7,681 nt of DNA, from NCBI GenBank assembly GCA_029260695.1, contig JAJDCT010000289.1, forward strand, positions 1-7,681, given 5' to 3'. This DNA is from Phycisphaeraceae bacterium (lineage in GTDB: Bacteria; Planctomycetota; Phycisphaerae; Phycisphaerales; Phycisphaeraceae). The first letter of the stretch is position 1; each line of letters begins with the position of its first letter. Shown piece after piece: positions 1-5,567 of the stretch. The position numbers and the translations under genes were made by a program. Under the pieces are notes generated by a model, which was not told the DNA's origin, did not search any database, and saw nothing but the letters and a program-made list of their open reading frames with translations.

Positions 1-158
1 CCGGCGTCGCCGCCGCCCTGCCGCCGGGCGACCCTGGTTTGTTCAAGATGACGCTCGGCTTCGCGGATCAACTGGAGCCGCTCAGTGAGTCAGAACTGAG
101 CCAACTGCGGGATTCGGTGGCGGATGTGGCCCCGCTATTCCCCCTCCAGAACGCCTGA
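1..158 (+). CDS. 3' end of an unrecognised gene (partial)
   Basis: Codons read in frame from base 3 to the TGA at 156-158, giving the last 51 residues of a protein cut by the window edge. The tail contains LEPLSESELSQLRDSV and ends in PLFPLQNA, with the look of an amphipathic C-terminal helix followed by a short hydrophobic end. There is no cysteine, membrane span or motif that I recognise, so I assign no function. It is read as coding because the frame is open with GC-rich third positions right up to the stop, and because the likely glyQS promoter starts just after it. The 164 bases to glyQS and the promoter there suggest it is not strictly co-transcribed with glyQS. Confidence 0.6.
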   Translation, partial: GVAAALPPGDPGLFKMTLGFADQLEPLSESELSQLRDSVADVAPLFPLQNA

Positions 159-160
159 CC

Positions 161-189
161 CTGCCGAATCTGCTTTAAATTGCTACGAT
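161..189 (+). promoter_or_regulatory. Possible sigma-70-type promoter for glyQS
   Basis: A CTGCCG (161-166) and a TACGAT (184-189) are separated by exactly 17 bases, and the spacer holds a TTTAAAT stretch that is AT-rich for this DNA. The hexamers match consensus at 3/6 and 4/6 positions, so this is only a candidate. Transcription would start near 196 and leave a leader of about 127 bases. The leader has a small hairpin at 226-244 (CGGGGTA / TACCCG around TCTT, one bulge). I looked for a T-box or other known aminoacyl-tRNA leader and saw none. Confidence 0.3.
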
Positions 190-322
190 CTGCGGCTCAC
201 AGCACCGGGTTACCGCCCCAGGCTCGGGGTATCTTTACCCGCTTTAGCCCTGGCCCCATCAGTTAAGGCGGGCCTGACCGCCGACCGTACGCGAAGTTTA
301 TTGACGATAGGAACCGACCGCC

Positions 323-1948
323 ATGCCCGATATCGACCCCGCAAGCAAATCCATGGAAGCCATCGTCGCACTGTGCAAGCGACGCGGGTTCGTCTACCCG
401 GCATCCGAGATCTACGGCGGGATCAACGGCTTCTGGGACTACGGCCCGCTGGGCACCGCACTGAAAAACAACATCCGCGACCACTGGTGGAAACAAACCG
501 TCGAGTGCCCACCGATCGGGCCGGATGGCGAACCGGTCTCCATCGTCGGGCTGGACTCGTCGATTATTCAGAACCCGAAGGTGTGGGAAGCGTCCGGGCA
601 CGTCGGTGGGTTCAACGACCCAATGGTAGATGATACGGAAACCAAAAAACGCTATCGCGCCGATCATGTTTGGGTGCGAAGAGCAGCGGGAACTGATGGC
701 AAAGATGTGCTTGTAGCAATAGTGCTCGGGTCCAGGGAAGAGGCCGATGCGGCATGGTCCCACTTTGATAAGACAGAAAAATTGCCCGATCAATTGCGCA
801 GTGAACTCTCCAAAGCTCTGAAGAAATTCATTGATGGTGCAAAGTTTTATGAAGACATGCCGCTGTCATATTTAGATGTATCCGATGAGGAACGGGTTAT
901 AGTTTTCGGCCAGCATGCATCTAAACCCGGCACCCTGACCGAACCCCGTGAATTCAACCTGATGTTTGAAACATTCGTCGGCGCAATTCGTGACGCCAGT
1001 TCCAAGGCGTATCTCCGGCCGGAGACCGCCCAGGGCATCTTCCTTAACTACAAGAACGTCGTGGACACGATGCGGGTGAAGATGCCGTTTGGGATTGCGC
1101 AGGTTGGGAAATCGTTTCGTAATGAGGTGACGCCGAGGAACTTCATCTTCCGGTCGCGTGAGTTTGAGCAGATGGAGATGGAGTGGTTCTGTGCGCCGGA
1201 CGATTCGCCGAAGTGGTACGACTTCTGGAAGCACGAGCGGATGCGGTGGTGGGAGTCGCTTGGGGTCAGCAATTCGAACCTGCGGTTCCGTGACCACGAT
1301 GACGATGAATTGGCGCACTACTCGAAGATGTGTGTGGATATCGAATACAAGTACCCGTTCACCGCGCCTGGGTTTGGGGAGTTGGAGGGGGTTGCGCATC
1401 GGGGGTGCTACGACCTGACCCAGCACCAGACGCACTCCAAGCAGAAGCTGGAATACTTCGATCAGGAGCGTCAGGTCCAGGGGCAGAAGGACGGGCTGAG
1501 CAAGGACGAGATCAATGCGCAGAGCAAGTACATCCCGAACGTGATTGAGCCGGCCAGTGGGCTGACGCGGGGGGTGTTGGTGTTGTTGACCGAGGCGTAT
1601 ACGCCGGACGAATCTCGGCCGAGCAAGGTGTATATGAAGTTCAAGCCGAAGTTCGCGCCGATCAAGGCGGGGATTTTTCCGCTGGTGAATAAGGACGGGA
1701 TGCCGCAGGTCGCGCAGAAGCTTTACATGGGTCTGCGTGAGAAGTTCGCCTGCCAACTCGACGCCAAGCAGAGCATCGGGAAGCGTTACGCCCGGATGGA
1801 CGAGGCGGGGACGCCCTACTGCTTCACAATTGATGGCGACACACTGGCCGACCAGACCGTCACCGTCCGCGACCGGGACAGCCAAGCGCAAGAGCGGATC
1901 AATATCGATCAGGTCGAGAAGTTTCTAGCTGAGAAAATCGGGGAGTGA
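323..1948 (+). CDS. glyQS: Glycine--tRNA ligase (class II, homodimeric type)
   Basis: Cytosolic enzyme that activates glycine with ATP and attaches it to tRNA-Gly. The 541-residue product opens with the family N-terminus (RRGFVYPASEIYGG, WDYGPLG, about 20-44). It then has SGHVGGFNDPMVD (91-103), the class II core with motif 2 around FRNE (265-268) and FRSREFEQME (276-285), a motif 3-like GLTRGVLVLL with Arg416, and the C-terminal anticodon-binding domain (about 439-535, with SIGKRYARMDEAGTPYC at 484-500). The ATG at 323 follows an AGGA at 309-312. It is longer than the roughly 460 residues usual in Firmicutes, largely because of a segment at about 103-205 where the paired zinc-ligand cysteines of many homologues are absent: there is no Cys between 62 and 290. 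That segment is also AT-richer than its flanks. Overall identity is secure; the origin of the segment is inference. Confidence 0.97.
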   Translation: MPDIDPASKSMEAIVALCKRRGFVYPASEIYGGINGFWDYGPLGTALKNNIRDHWWKQTVECPPIGPDGEPVSIVGLDSSIIQNPKVWEASGHVGGFNDPMVDDTETKKRYRADHVWVRRAAGTDGKDVLVAIVLGSREEADAAWSHFDKTEKLPDQLRSELSKALKKFIDGAKFYEDMPLSYLDVSDEERVIVFGQHASKPGTLTEPREFNLMFETFVGAIRDASSKAYLRPETAQGIFLNYKNVVDTMRVKMPFGIAQVGKSFRNEVTPRNFIFRSREFEQMEMEWFCAPDDSPKWYDFWKHERMRWWESLGVSNSNLRFRDHDDDELAHYSKMCVDIEYKYPFTAPGFGELEGVAHRGCYDLTQHQTHSKQKLEYFDQERQVQGQKDGLSKDEINAQSKYIPNVIEPASGLTRGVLVLLTEAYTPDESRPSKVYMKFKPKFAPIKAGIFPLVNKDGMPQVAQKLYMGLREKFACQLDAKQSIGKRYARMDEAGTPYCFTIDGDTLADQTVTVRDRDSQAQERINIDQVEKFLAEKIGE

Positions 1949-1952
1949 CCCC

Positions 1953-1979
1953 CGGTTCCCCCGGGCTTCGGGGAAACCG
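1953..1979 (+). terminator. Hairpin just after glyQS
   Basis: CGGTTCCCC and GGGGAAACCG pair with one bulged base around a short GGGCTTC-type loop, starting five bases after the glyQS stop. A second mini-palindrome (CCGCC-AC-GGCGG, 1977-1988) abuts it. No T-tract follows, so it may be an RNA 3'-end stabiliser or one of the small GC-rich palindromes common in such genomes rather than a classical intrinsic terminator. Confidence 0.4.
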
Positions 1980-2013
1980 CCACGGCGGGAAGAGCGTTAA
2001 GAAGCAGAAGATG

Positions 2014-2090
2014 TAGCCACGAATAAACGCAGATGAACGCTGATGAGATGATTTCTTAGATAGGCTTTTCCATTCGCGTTGATTTGCGGC
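2014..2090. repeat. Decayed intergenic inverted repeat (CGCAGATGAACGC type)
   Basis: The left arm at about 2014-2046 holds the phrase GCCACGAATAAACGCAGATG followed by AACGCTGATGA. The segment at about 2070-2089 (ATTCGCGTTGATTTGCGG) is an imperfect reverse complement of it. From memory, sequences of this wording recur between genes in planctomycetes and related phyla. The element occupies most of the gap between glyQS and the NUDIX gene, and its right arm overlaps a possible TTG start at 2079, which is one reason to prefer the later ATG for that gene. It shares the 'CGCAGAT' vocabulary with the larger repeat at 4543-4709. Confidence 0.55.
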
Positions 2091-2114
2091 CCAGTATGGA
2101 TTGCCGAACACCCG

Positions 2115-2696
2115 ATGCGTGACACAGACCCTCATCCATTGAATAACCGTGCCGGGGTACTGAGTGCGCTGCTGGATCAACACACGCCGGCGTGTGACAA
2201 GGAGGCGGTCTACCGGGGGCGGATGCTGAAGCTGATAAGCATGGCGGACGATCCGTTTTCGCGCAACCACTTTCTGCCGGGGCACTTCACTGCTAGCGGG
2301 TTCATCCTCTCGCCGGACGGCGGGTCGGTGCTGCTGATCCTGCACCGCAAGCTGAACCGTTGGCTGCAGCCGGGGGGGCATGTGGACCCGGAGGATGTGG
2401 ACTTGTTTGCCGCGGCCTGCCGGGAGGTTCACGAGGAGGTCGGCATCGGGGAGGTGAGCCGGGCTTCGGCGGGCGTGTTTGACTTGGACATCCACCCGAT
2501 CCCCGCACGCAATACCGAGCCGGCCCACGAGCATTTTGATGTGCGGTTCCTGCTGCGTGCCCAATCGACCCAGATCACACGCAATGATGAGACGCACGAC
2601 GCGGCCTGGACTCCATTCGATGAGTTGGCCGACCGGATGACCGACCCGCAAGAGCAACGGGTGATCCGGAAGCTGCGGGCCCTGGCGGTTCGGTGA
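2115..2696 (+). CDS. NUDIX hydrolase
   Basis: Product of 193 residues, a member of the superfamily that hydrolyses nucleoside diphosphates linked to another group, using a divalent metal. The substrate cannot be told from sequence. The domain runs from about residue 57 (HFTASGFILSPDG) through HRKLNRWLQPGGHV (77-90) to the NUDIX helix REVHEEVGI (103-111), whose Glu104, Glu107 and Glu108 are the metal-binding positions. The first part of the box is GGHVDPEDVDL, as in a common sub-family where Asp stands in the acidic position. The C-terminal part is DAAWTPFDELADRM. The N-terminal 50 residues are helical and not recognised. I chose ATG 2115; the TTG at 2079 lies in a repeat arm. Neither has a good ribosome-binding site, so the start is uncertain. 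The gene follows glyQS by 166 bases and could be transcribed with it. Confidence 0.9.
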   Translation: MRDTDPHPLNNRAGVLSALLDQHTPACDKEAVYRGRMLKLISMADDPFSRNHFLPGHFTASGFILSPDGGSVLLILHRKLNRWLQPGGHVDPEDVDLFAAACREVHEEVGIGEVSRASAGVFDLDIHPIPARNTEPAHEHFDVRFLLRAQSTQITRNDETHDAAWTPFDELADRMTDPQEQRVIRKLRALAVR

Positions 2697-2721
2697 AGCC
2701 GTTGGTTACCCCCGCCTTCAT

Positions 2722-2789
2722 GTGCGAGTTGTGTTGAGTTTTTTACGCCGACGTCTGAGGAGTCGACAAAAATTCACACGACTTCGCAC
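2722..2789. repeat. Imperfect 68-bp inverted repeat after the NUDIX gene
   Basis: GTGCGAGTTGTGTTGAGTTTTTT (split here as GTGCGAGTTGTG and TTGAGTTTTTT) at 2722-2744 is matched, with a few mismatches and gaps, by the reverse complement of GACAAAAATTCACACGACTT plus CGCAC at 2765-2789. An inner CGAC / GTCG pair (2748-2751 and 2762-2765) continues the stem. It starts 25 bases after the NUDIX stop. It could act as a terminator-like hairpin, with a T-run in the arm, or be a decayed small mobile palindrome. I do not recognise a named family. Confidence 0.5.
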
Positions 2790-2807
2790 CGATTTTCTGT
2801 TTAAGTA

Positions 2808-2836
2808 TTCCAATCGTCATACCCGGGTGATAAAAT
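2808..2836 (+). promoter_or_regulatory. Possible promoter for the YbaK-like gene
   Basis: A TAAAAT at 2831-2836 lies 17 bases after TTCCAA (2808-2813), inside a locally AT-rich stretch of otherwise GC-rich DNA. The -10 matches consensus at 5/6 positions, the -35 at 3/6. A start near 2843 would give a leader of about 116 bases before the ATG at 2959. The promoter is separated from the NUDIX gene by the inverted repeat at 2722-2789, which supports independent transcription. Confidence 0.35.
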
Positions 2837-2958
2837 AGAAGCAGAGTCTGATGCCCGGACGTTTCCCGTTTGAGGTGCGTGCAGGGTGTAGTTCCTTTCT
2901 CGGGATGCGTGTGTCTAGGGCGCGTTATTCCTCACACCCCCGTGGGAAGGAGACCGCT

Positions 2959-3432
2959 ATGCCCGTCAAACGACTACGAGAGTATCTGGACAGCCACAAC
3001 GTCATGTACGTCGTGCTCAGTCATTCCCCGGCCTACACGGCCCAGGAGATCGCCCGTGCTGCGCATGTGCCGGGCCAGGAGATGGCCAAGACCGTCATGG
3101 TCAGACTCGACGGCGAGCTGGTCATGATCGTGATGCCGGCGCCGGCGAAGGTGCGGTTCGGCCTGCTTGCCGAGGCGTCCGGGGCGGGTCAGATCGAGCT
3201 GGCACGGGAGAAGGACTTCGTCGGGTTGTTCCCCGGCTGCGAGTTGGGCGCGATGCCGCCGTTTGGCAATCTCTACGACATCCCGGTGATCGTTGATGCG
3301 GCGTTGGCCGAGGACGAAAAGATCTGCTTCAACGCGGGGACACACACCGAGTTGATCCGGATGTCCTACGCGGACTTCGATGCCCTGGTGAAGCCTACGG
3401 TGATGCGGATGTCCGAGTACGGGGTCACGTGA
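2959..3432 (+). CDS. YbaK/EbsC-family aminoacyl-tRNA deacylase-like protein
   Basis: A 157-residue free-standing member of the YbaK/ProRS-INS superfamily, whose studied members hydrolyse mischarged aminoacyl-tRNA (for example Cys- or Ala-tRNA-Pro) in trans. Visible family features are the N-terminal helix region, the lysine in AKTVMVRL (Lys44, the conserved catalytic-site lysine of the family), the strand LVMIVMPA, the PFGNLYDIPVIVD block (101-113), and the GTH segment near the end (127-129). The length is normal for a single-domain member. The ATG at 2959 has a strong AAGGAG (2947-2952) seven bases ahead; an upstream in-frame ATG at 2851 would add 36 unrelated residues and lacks such a site. 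Which tRNA or amino acid it edits cannot be read from sequence. Its position close to glyQS is suggestive but not evidence of glycine specificity. Confidence 0.88.
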   Translation: MPVKRLREYLDSHNVMYVVLSHSPAYTAQEIARAAHVPGQEMAKTVMVRLDGELVMIVMPAPAKVRFGLLAEASGAGQIELAREKDFVGLFPGCELGAMPPFGNLYDIPVIVDAALAEDEKICFNAGTHTELIRMSYADFDALVKPTVMRMSEYGVT

Positions 3433-3507
3433 CGTCGGGCTGTTGAGGTGGTGCCGTTTGGTATCGGGTCATGAGAACCACGTGTGGGTAGATGCTTTGC
3501 GGACGGC

Positions 3508-3542
3508 GCACGGCAAGGTTAGCACGGCAAGTTACACGGCGA
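3508..3542. repeat. Short tandem repeat, 13-14 bp unit
   Basis: GCACGGCAAGGTTA (3508-3521) is followed directly by GCACGGCAAGTTA (3522-3534) and then a partial copy CACGGCGA (3535-3542). It lies in the gap between the two convergent genes. Two and a half copies are too few for a CRISPR array. Replication slippage is the simplest origin. Confidence 0.65.
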
Positions 3543-3629
3543 TCTGCGATCGCCCGCTAAACGGCAAACCGGTGTGCTACACCGACCGTTGATCTGCCCG
3601 AATTGTGCGCGCTGTGAGTGCATCGCACT
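3538..3629. terminator. Cluster of three perfect tri-loop hairpins between convergent genes
   Basis: Three perfect stems, each with a 3-base loop, occur in 92 bases: GGCGATC-TGC-GATCGCC (3538-3554), CGGTGT-GCT-ACACCG (3570-3584) and AGTGC-ATC-GCACT (3617-3629). They lie 105 bases after the YbaK-like stop, with the last one 12 bases beyond the SMP-30 stop on the other strand. This is the place for bidirectional transcript ends. None has a T-tract, so the terminator call is a positional inference; the palindromes themselves are plain in the sequence. Confidence 0.45.
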
Positions 3630-3641
3630 GGTACTTGGCGC

Positions 3642-4517
3642 CTATGTTAAGCCCAGGCGTGAAAGGTTCTCGGGTCGGCCTCTGACGCCGGGGCGGATGC
3701 GGAACAGTGCGCCGGCGTGCGGACCACGGCTGTCTTTGTCGCTGCCCCCGGCGGAGGTGACGTAGAGTTCATCCAGGTCTTTGCCGCCGAACATGACGCT
3801 GGTGGTTAAGGGGGTAGGCAGATTGATGGTTTGCATTAGTGCGCCATCGGGTGCGTATTGCTTGACGCATCCGCCTTCCCAGCACGCGAGCCAGACACAG
3901 CCGTTTTCGTCGACGGTCAGACCGTCGGGGATGAGCGGCGCATCGACCGGGGCGAGGGTGCGTCGGGCTGAGATGTCGCCTGAGTTGATGTCGTAGCCGT
4001 AGGCATAGATCTGGTATGCGGGGGAGTCGACGTAGTACATGGTTTTGCGGTCGAGGCTGAACCCGATGCCGTTGGCGCAGCCAAGGTTTTCTTCGACGAC
4101 CCGGCAGGTCAGGTCGGTGTCGAAGAGGTACAGTCGGCCAAGCCGATTGTGTTTGCCGGGTGCATCAGGATCGTCGATGGGCATGGAGCCGGCAAAGACC
4201 CGGCCCATGGGGTCGGCGGCGACGTCGTTGAACCGGGACTCGCCGGGCATCGGTTCGCGGACGGTGGTGAGTTGGCCTTCGTGGAACCGCCAGACGCCGC
4301 AGCCACGTCCGAACACCAGCAGCGACCCGTCGGCCTGGACGGTGGTGGCGCCGATGTAATCGGTCTTGAGGACCTGCTCGTGCTTATGCGCCGCCGGGTC
4401 GAAACGGAACAGCCGACCGGTGGAGCTGTCCTGCCAGTAAAGCCGTTGTTCCTCGGCGTGCCAGATCGGGCCCTCGCCGCACAGGCAGGCTTCATCCGCG
4501 ATCACTTCAACTTCCAT
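3642..4517 (-). CDS. SMP-30/gluconolactonase/LRE family protein
   Basis: A 291-residue six-bladed beta-propeller enzyme of the SMP-30/gluconolactonase family, metal-dependent lactonases that open sugar lactones. The product starts MEVEVIADEACLCGEGPIWH, and the key metal-site residues are present: Glu15 in GEGP, Asn149 in CANGIGF and Asp198 in IPDGL. Asn97 in the SRFNDVA strand matches a substrate-site residue of the family. Blade-type phrases recur (RLYWQDSSTGRLFRFD, MYYVDSPAYQIYAYGYD, CVWLACWEGG). There is no signal peptide, so it is probably cytosolic. I chose the ATG at 4515-4517 because AGGAG lies about eight bases upstream; the open frame continues upstream only through repeat DNA. The length is normal for the family. 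The actual lactone is unknown, and no sugar-pathway neighbour is visible. Confidence 0.88.
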   Translation of the reverse strand: MEVEVIADEACLCGEGPIWHAEEQRLYWQDSSTGRLFRFDPAAHKHEQVLKTDYIGATTVQADGSLLVFGRGCGVWRFHEGQLTTVREPMPGESRFNDVAADPMGRVFAGSMPIDDPDAPGKHNRLGRLYLFDTDLTCRVVEENLGCANGIGFSLDRKTMYYVDSPAYQIYAYGYDINSGDISARRTLAPVDAPLIPDGLTVDENGCVWLACWEGGCVKQYAPDGALMQTINLPTPLTTSVMFGGKDLDELYVTSAGGSDKDSRGPHAGALFRIRPGVRGRPENLSRLGLT

Positions 4518-4542
4518 GCCTAGTCTCCTGGGAAACGGGCTG

Positions 4543-4709
4543 AACCGCGAAGGCACGAAGAGCGCGAAGTCGATCCAGAGTCTTGCCCACAGATTTTCGC
4601 AGATTAACACAGATTATGAAGGCCCTTAAGTCGATCATCTGAAAAATCTGTGTCAATCTGTGGGCCCTTCTTCTTCGTCTTGCTTCGCGCTCTTCGTGCC
4701 TTCGCGGTT
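4543..4709. repeat. Nested inverted-repeat element, 167 bp
   Basis: The outer arms are perfect over 27 bp: 4543-4569 (starts AACCGCGAAGGCACGAAG) and 4683-4709 (ends GTGCCTTCGCGGTT). Inside them lies a second inverted repeat, GCCCACAGATT (4585-4595) with AATCTGTGGGC (4655-4665), and a third pairing ACACAGATT (4607-4615) with AATCTGTGT (4645-4653). The inner arm consists of repeated CAGATT words. It contains no gene. It fills the whole gap between two - strand genes, ending 8 bases after the CPBP stop and beginning 25 bases before the SMP-30 start. It resembles non-coding palindromic repeats seen in planctomycete-type genomes; whether it is mobilised is not visible here. Confidence 0.85.
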
Positions 4710-4717
4710 TTTCTTCT

Positions 4718-5407
4718 CTACCCACCGAAGATCAGTTTGTACCCGATCCAGAAGATAACGACATCGGCGAAGACGTGGCTGAGGTAGGCGGCGTAGATGT
4801 TTCGGTACGTCAGGTAGATCCAGGACCAGGTCGCCCCCCCGATGAAGACGCCGACTGAGCCGAGGACGGTGATGCGCCAGTCGAAGTAGGCGGTCAGTGC
4901 GATGATGTGGTGGAGGGTGAAAAACACACCCGAGGCGATGACCGCGAGGGCCTTAGGCATCAGGGTTTCACAGCGTGTGAAGACGAACCACCGCCAGACA
5001 TACTCTTCCAGGAGCGAGTTGATCGTACACCAGTAGACTGCGCCCAAGAGATAGATCATCGGCGAGCTGAGTCCGACCTCGGCGGCTTTGTCGCTGACCA
5101 GCGTGGGGTCGATCCAGTGGCCGAAGAGGAAGTAGCCCGCGCCGATCGCCAGGAAGATGACGGTCCCTGTCACGGCGGCAGCGGCCATACCTTTACGGTT
5201 GGGGCGTGGGAGGCTGATGGGCTGCTTATCCACTCGCAAATGCCAGACCAATGGCAAGACGAGCAGCCAGACCTTGCACAGCGTAAAGAACCCTTTGGCG
5301 AAGACGGTACCCGGCGAGCCGTACACCGCGATGTAAATCCCGATGCTCGGGGCGGGGACAAGCAGCAGCAGTGCGAGCATCGCGTTACGTTTTCGTGTGT
5401 CTGTCAT
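4718..5407 (-). CDS. CPBP-family intramembrane metalloprotease homologue
   Basis: A 229-residue polytopic membrane protein of the CPBP (CAAX protease and bacteriocin-processing, Abi) family, intramembrane zinc proteases related to eukaryotic Rce1. The signature motifs are all present: EEYVWR (Glu134, Glu135, Arg139), FFTLHH (Phe163, His167) and HVFAD (His211, Asp215). Hydrophobic stretches at about 10-29, 40-57, 75-95, 116-133, 152-172, 181-200 and 205-226 fit about six to seven membrane helices. The catalytic Glu and His positions are intact, so it is probably active; the substrate is unknown. The start is the ATG at 5407; the adjacent GTG at 5410 would add one residue. No ribosome-binding site is seen before either, while a TATAAC lies only a few bases upstream, so the message could be leaderless. 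A terminator isolates it from the gene upstream. Confidence 0.88.
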   Translation of the reverse strand: MTDTRKRNAMLALLLLVPAPSIGIYIAVYGSPGTVFAKGFFTLCKVWLLVLPLVWHLRVDKQPISLPRPNRKGMAAAAVTGTVIFLAIGAGYFLFGHWIDPTLVSDKAAEVGLSSPMIYLLGAVYWCTINSLLEEYVWRWFVFTRCETLMPKALAVIASGVFFTLHHIIALTAYFDWRITVLGSVGVFIGGATWSWIYLTYRNIYAAYLSHVFADVVIFWIGYKLIFGG

Positions 5408-5415
5408 CACGGGGT

Positions 5416-5447
5416 GTTATACCGGCTATTGGATAGAAGTGCGTCAA
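5416..5447 (-). promoter_or_regulatory. Possible promoter immediately before the CPBP gene
   Basis: Reading the - strand, TTGACG (5447-5442) is followed 20 bases later by GGTATAAC, whose TATAAC occupies 5421-5416. The spacer is longer than the usual 16-18, so the two hexamers may not work together. The extended -10 alone is plausible. Transcription would begin at or next to the GTG/ATG start. Confidence 0.3.
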
Positions 5448-5470
5448 AGACTTGGCGCGATCCCTTTTGC

Positions 5471-5512
5471 AAAAAAAAGCACGACCCAGGCAGAGGTTGC
5501 ACTGGGCCGCAC
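5471..5512 (-). terminator. Intrinsic terminator of the Met-rich exported protein gene
   Basis: On the - strand, GUGCGGCCCAG (5512-5502) pairs with CUGGGUCGUGC (5489-5479) over 11 base pairs, three of them G-U wobbles. A further GCA/TGC pairing tightens the loop. Eight consecutive U (the A-run at 5471-5478 on the + strand) follow the stem directly. The structure starts 56 bases after the stop of the gene at 5568-6110. It is the only classical stem plus U-tract in the window and should stop read-through into the CPBP gene. Confidence 0.8.
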
Positions 5513-5567
5513 TCGATCAGGGGTAAATTGGACGGTCTGGCCGGGCTCGTAGCCGGGCGTTGCTGGT

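Noticed and set aside
196..322. T-box or other tRNA-sensing leader before glyQS
   Set aside because: I found no T-box consensus (TGGNACCGCG type) and no terminator/antiterminator pair, only one small hairpin.
124..633. + strand open frame across the glyQS promoter and 5' end
   Set aside because: It overlaps the end of the upstream gene and the first 300 bases of glyQS in another frame; the translation is Arg/Pro-rich and matches nothing.
872..1891. Long antisense open frame (339 codons) opposite glyQS
   Set aside because: It mirrors the glyQS reading frame and its translation is a Leu/Arg/Pro-rich shadow without family features; long antisense frames are common in GC-rich genes.
1899..2657. 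Antisense open frame (252 codons) opposite the NUDIX gene
   Set aside because: It crosses the intergenic repeat and the whole NUDIX gene; the NUDIX frame has clear motifs and this one has none.
2851..2958. 36-residue N-terminal extension of the YbaK-like gene
   Set aside because: Family length and a strong AAGGAG both point to the ATG at 2959; the extension overlaps the predicted leader.
3508..3542. CRISPR-like repeat array
   Set aside because: The units are 13-14 bases, directly abutting, with no spacers and only two and a half copies.
4518..4610. N-terminal extension of the SMP-30 gene
   Set aside because: The extra codons come from the arm of the nested inverted repeat, and a good ribosome-binding site precedes the later ATG at 4517.
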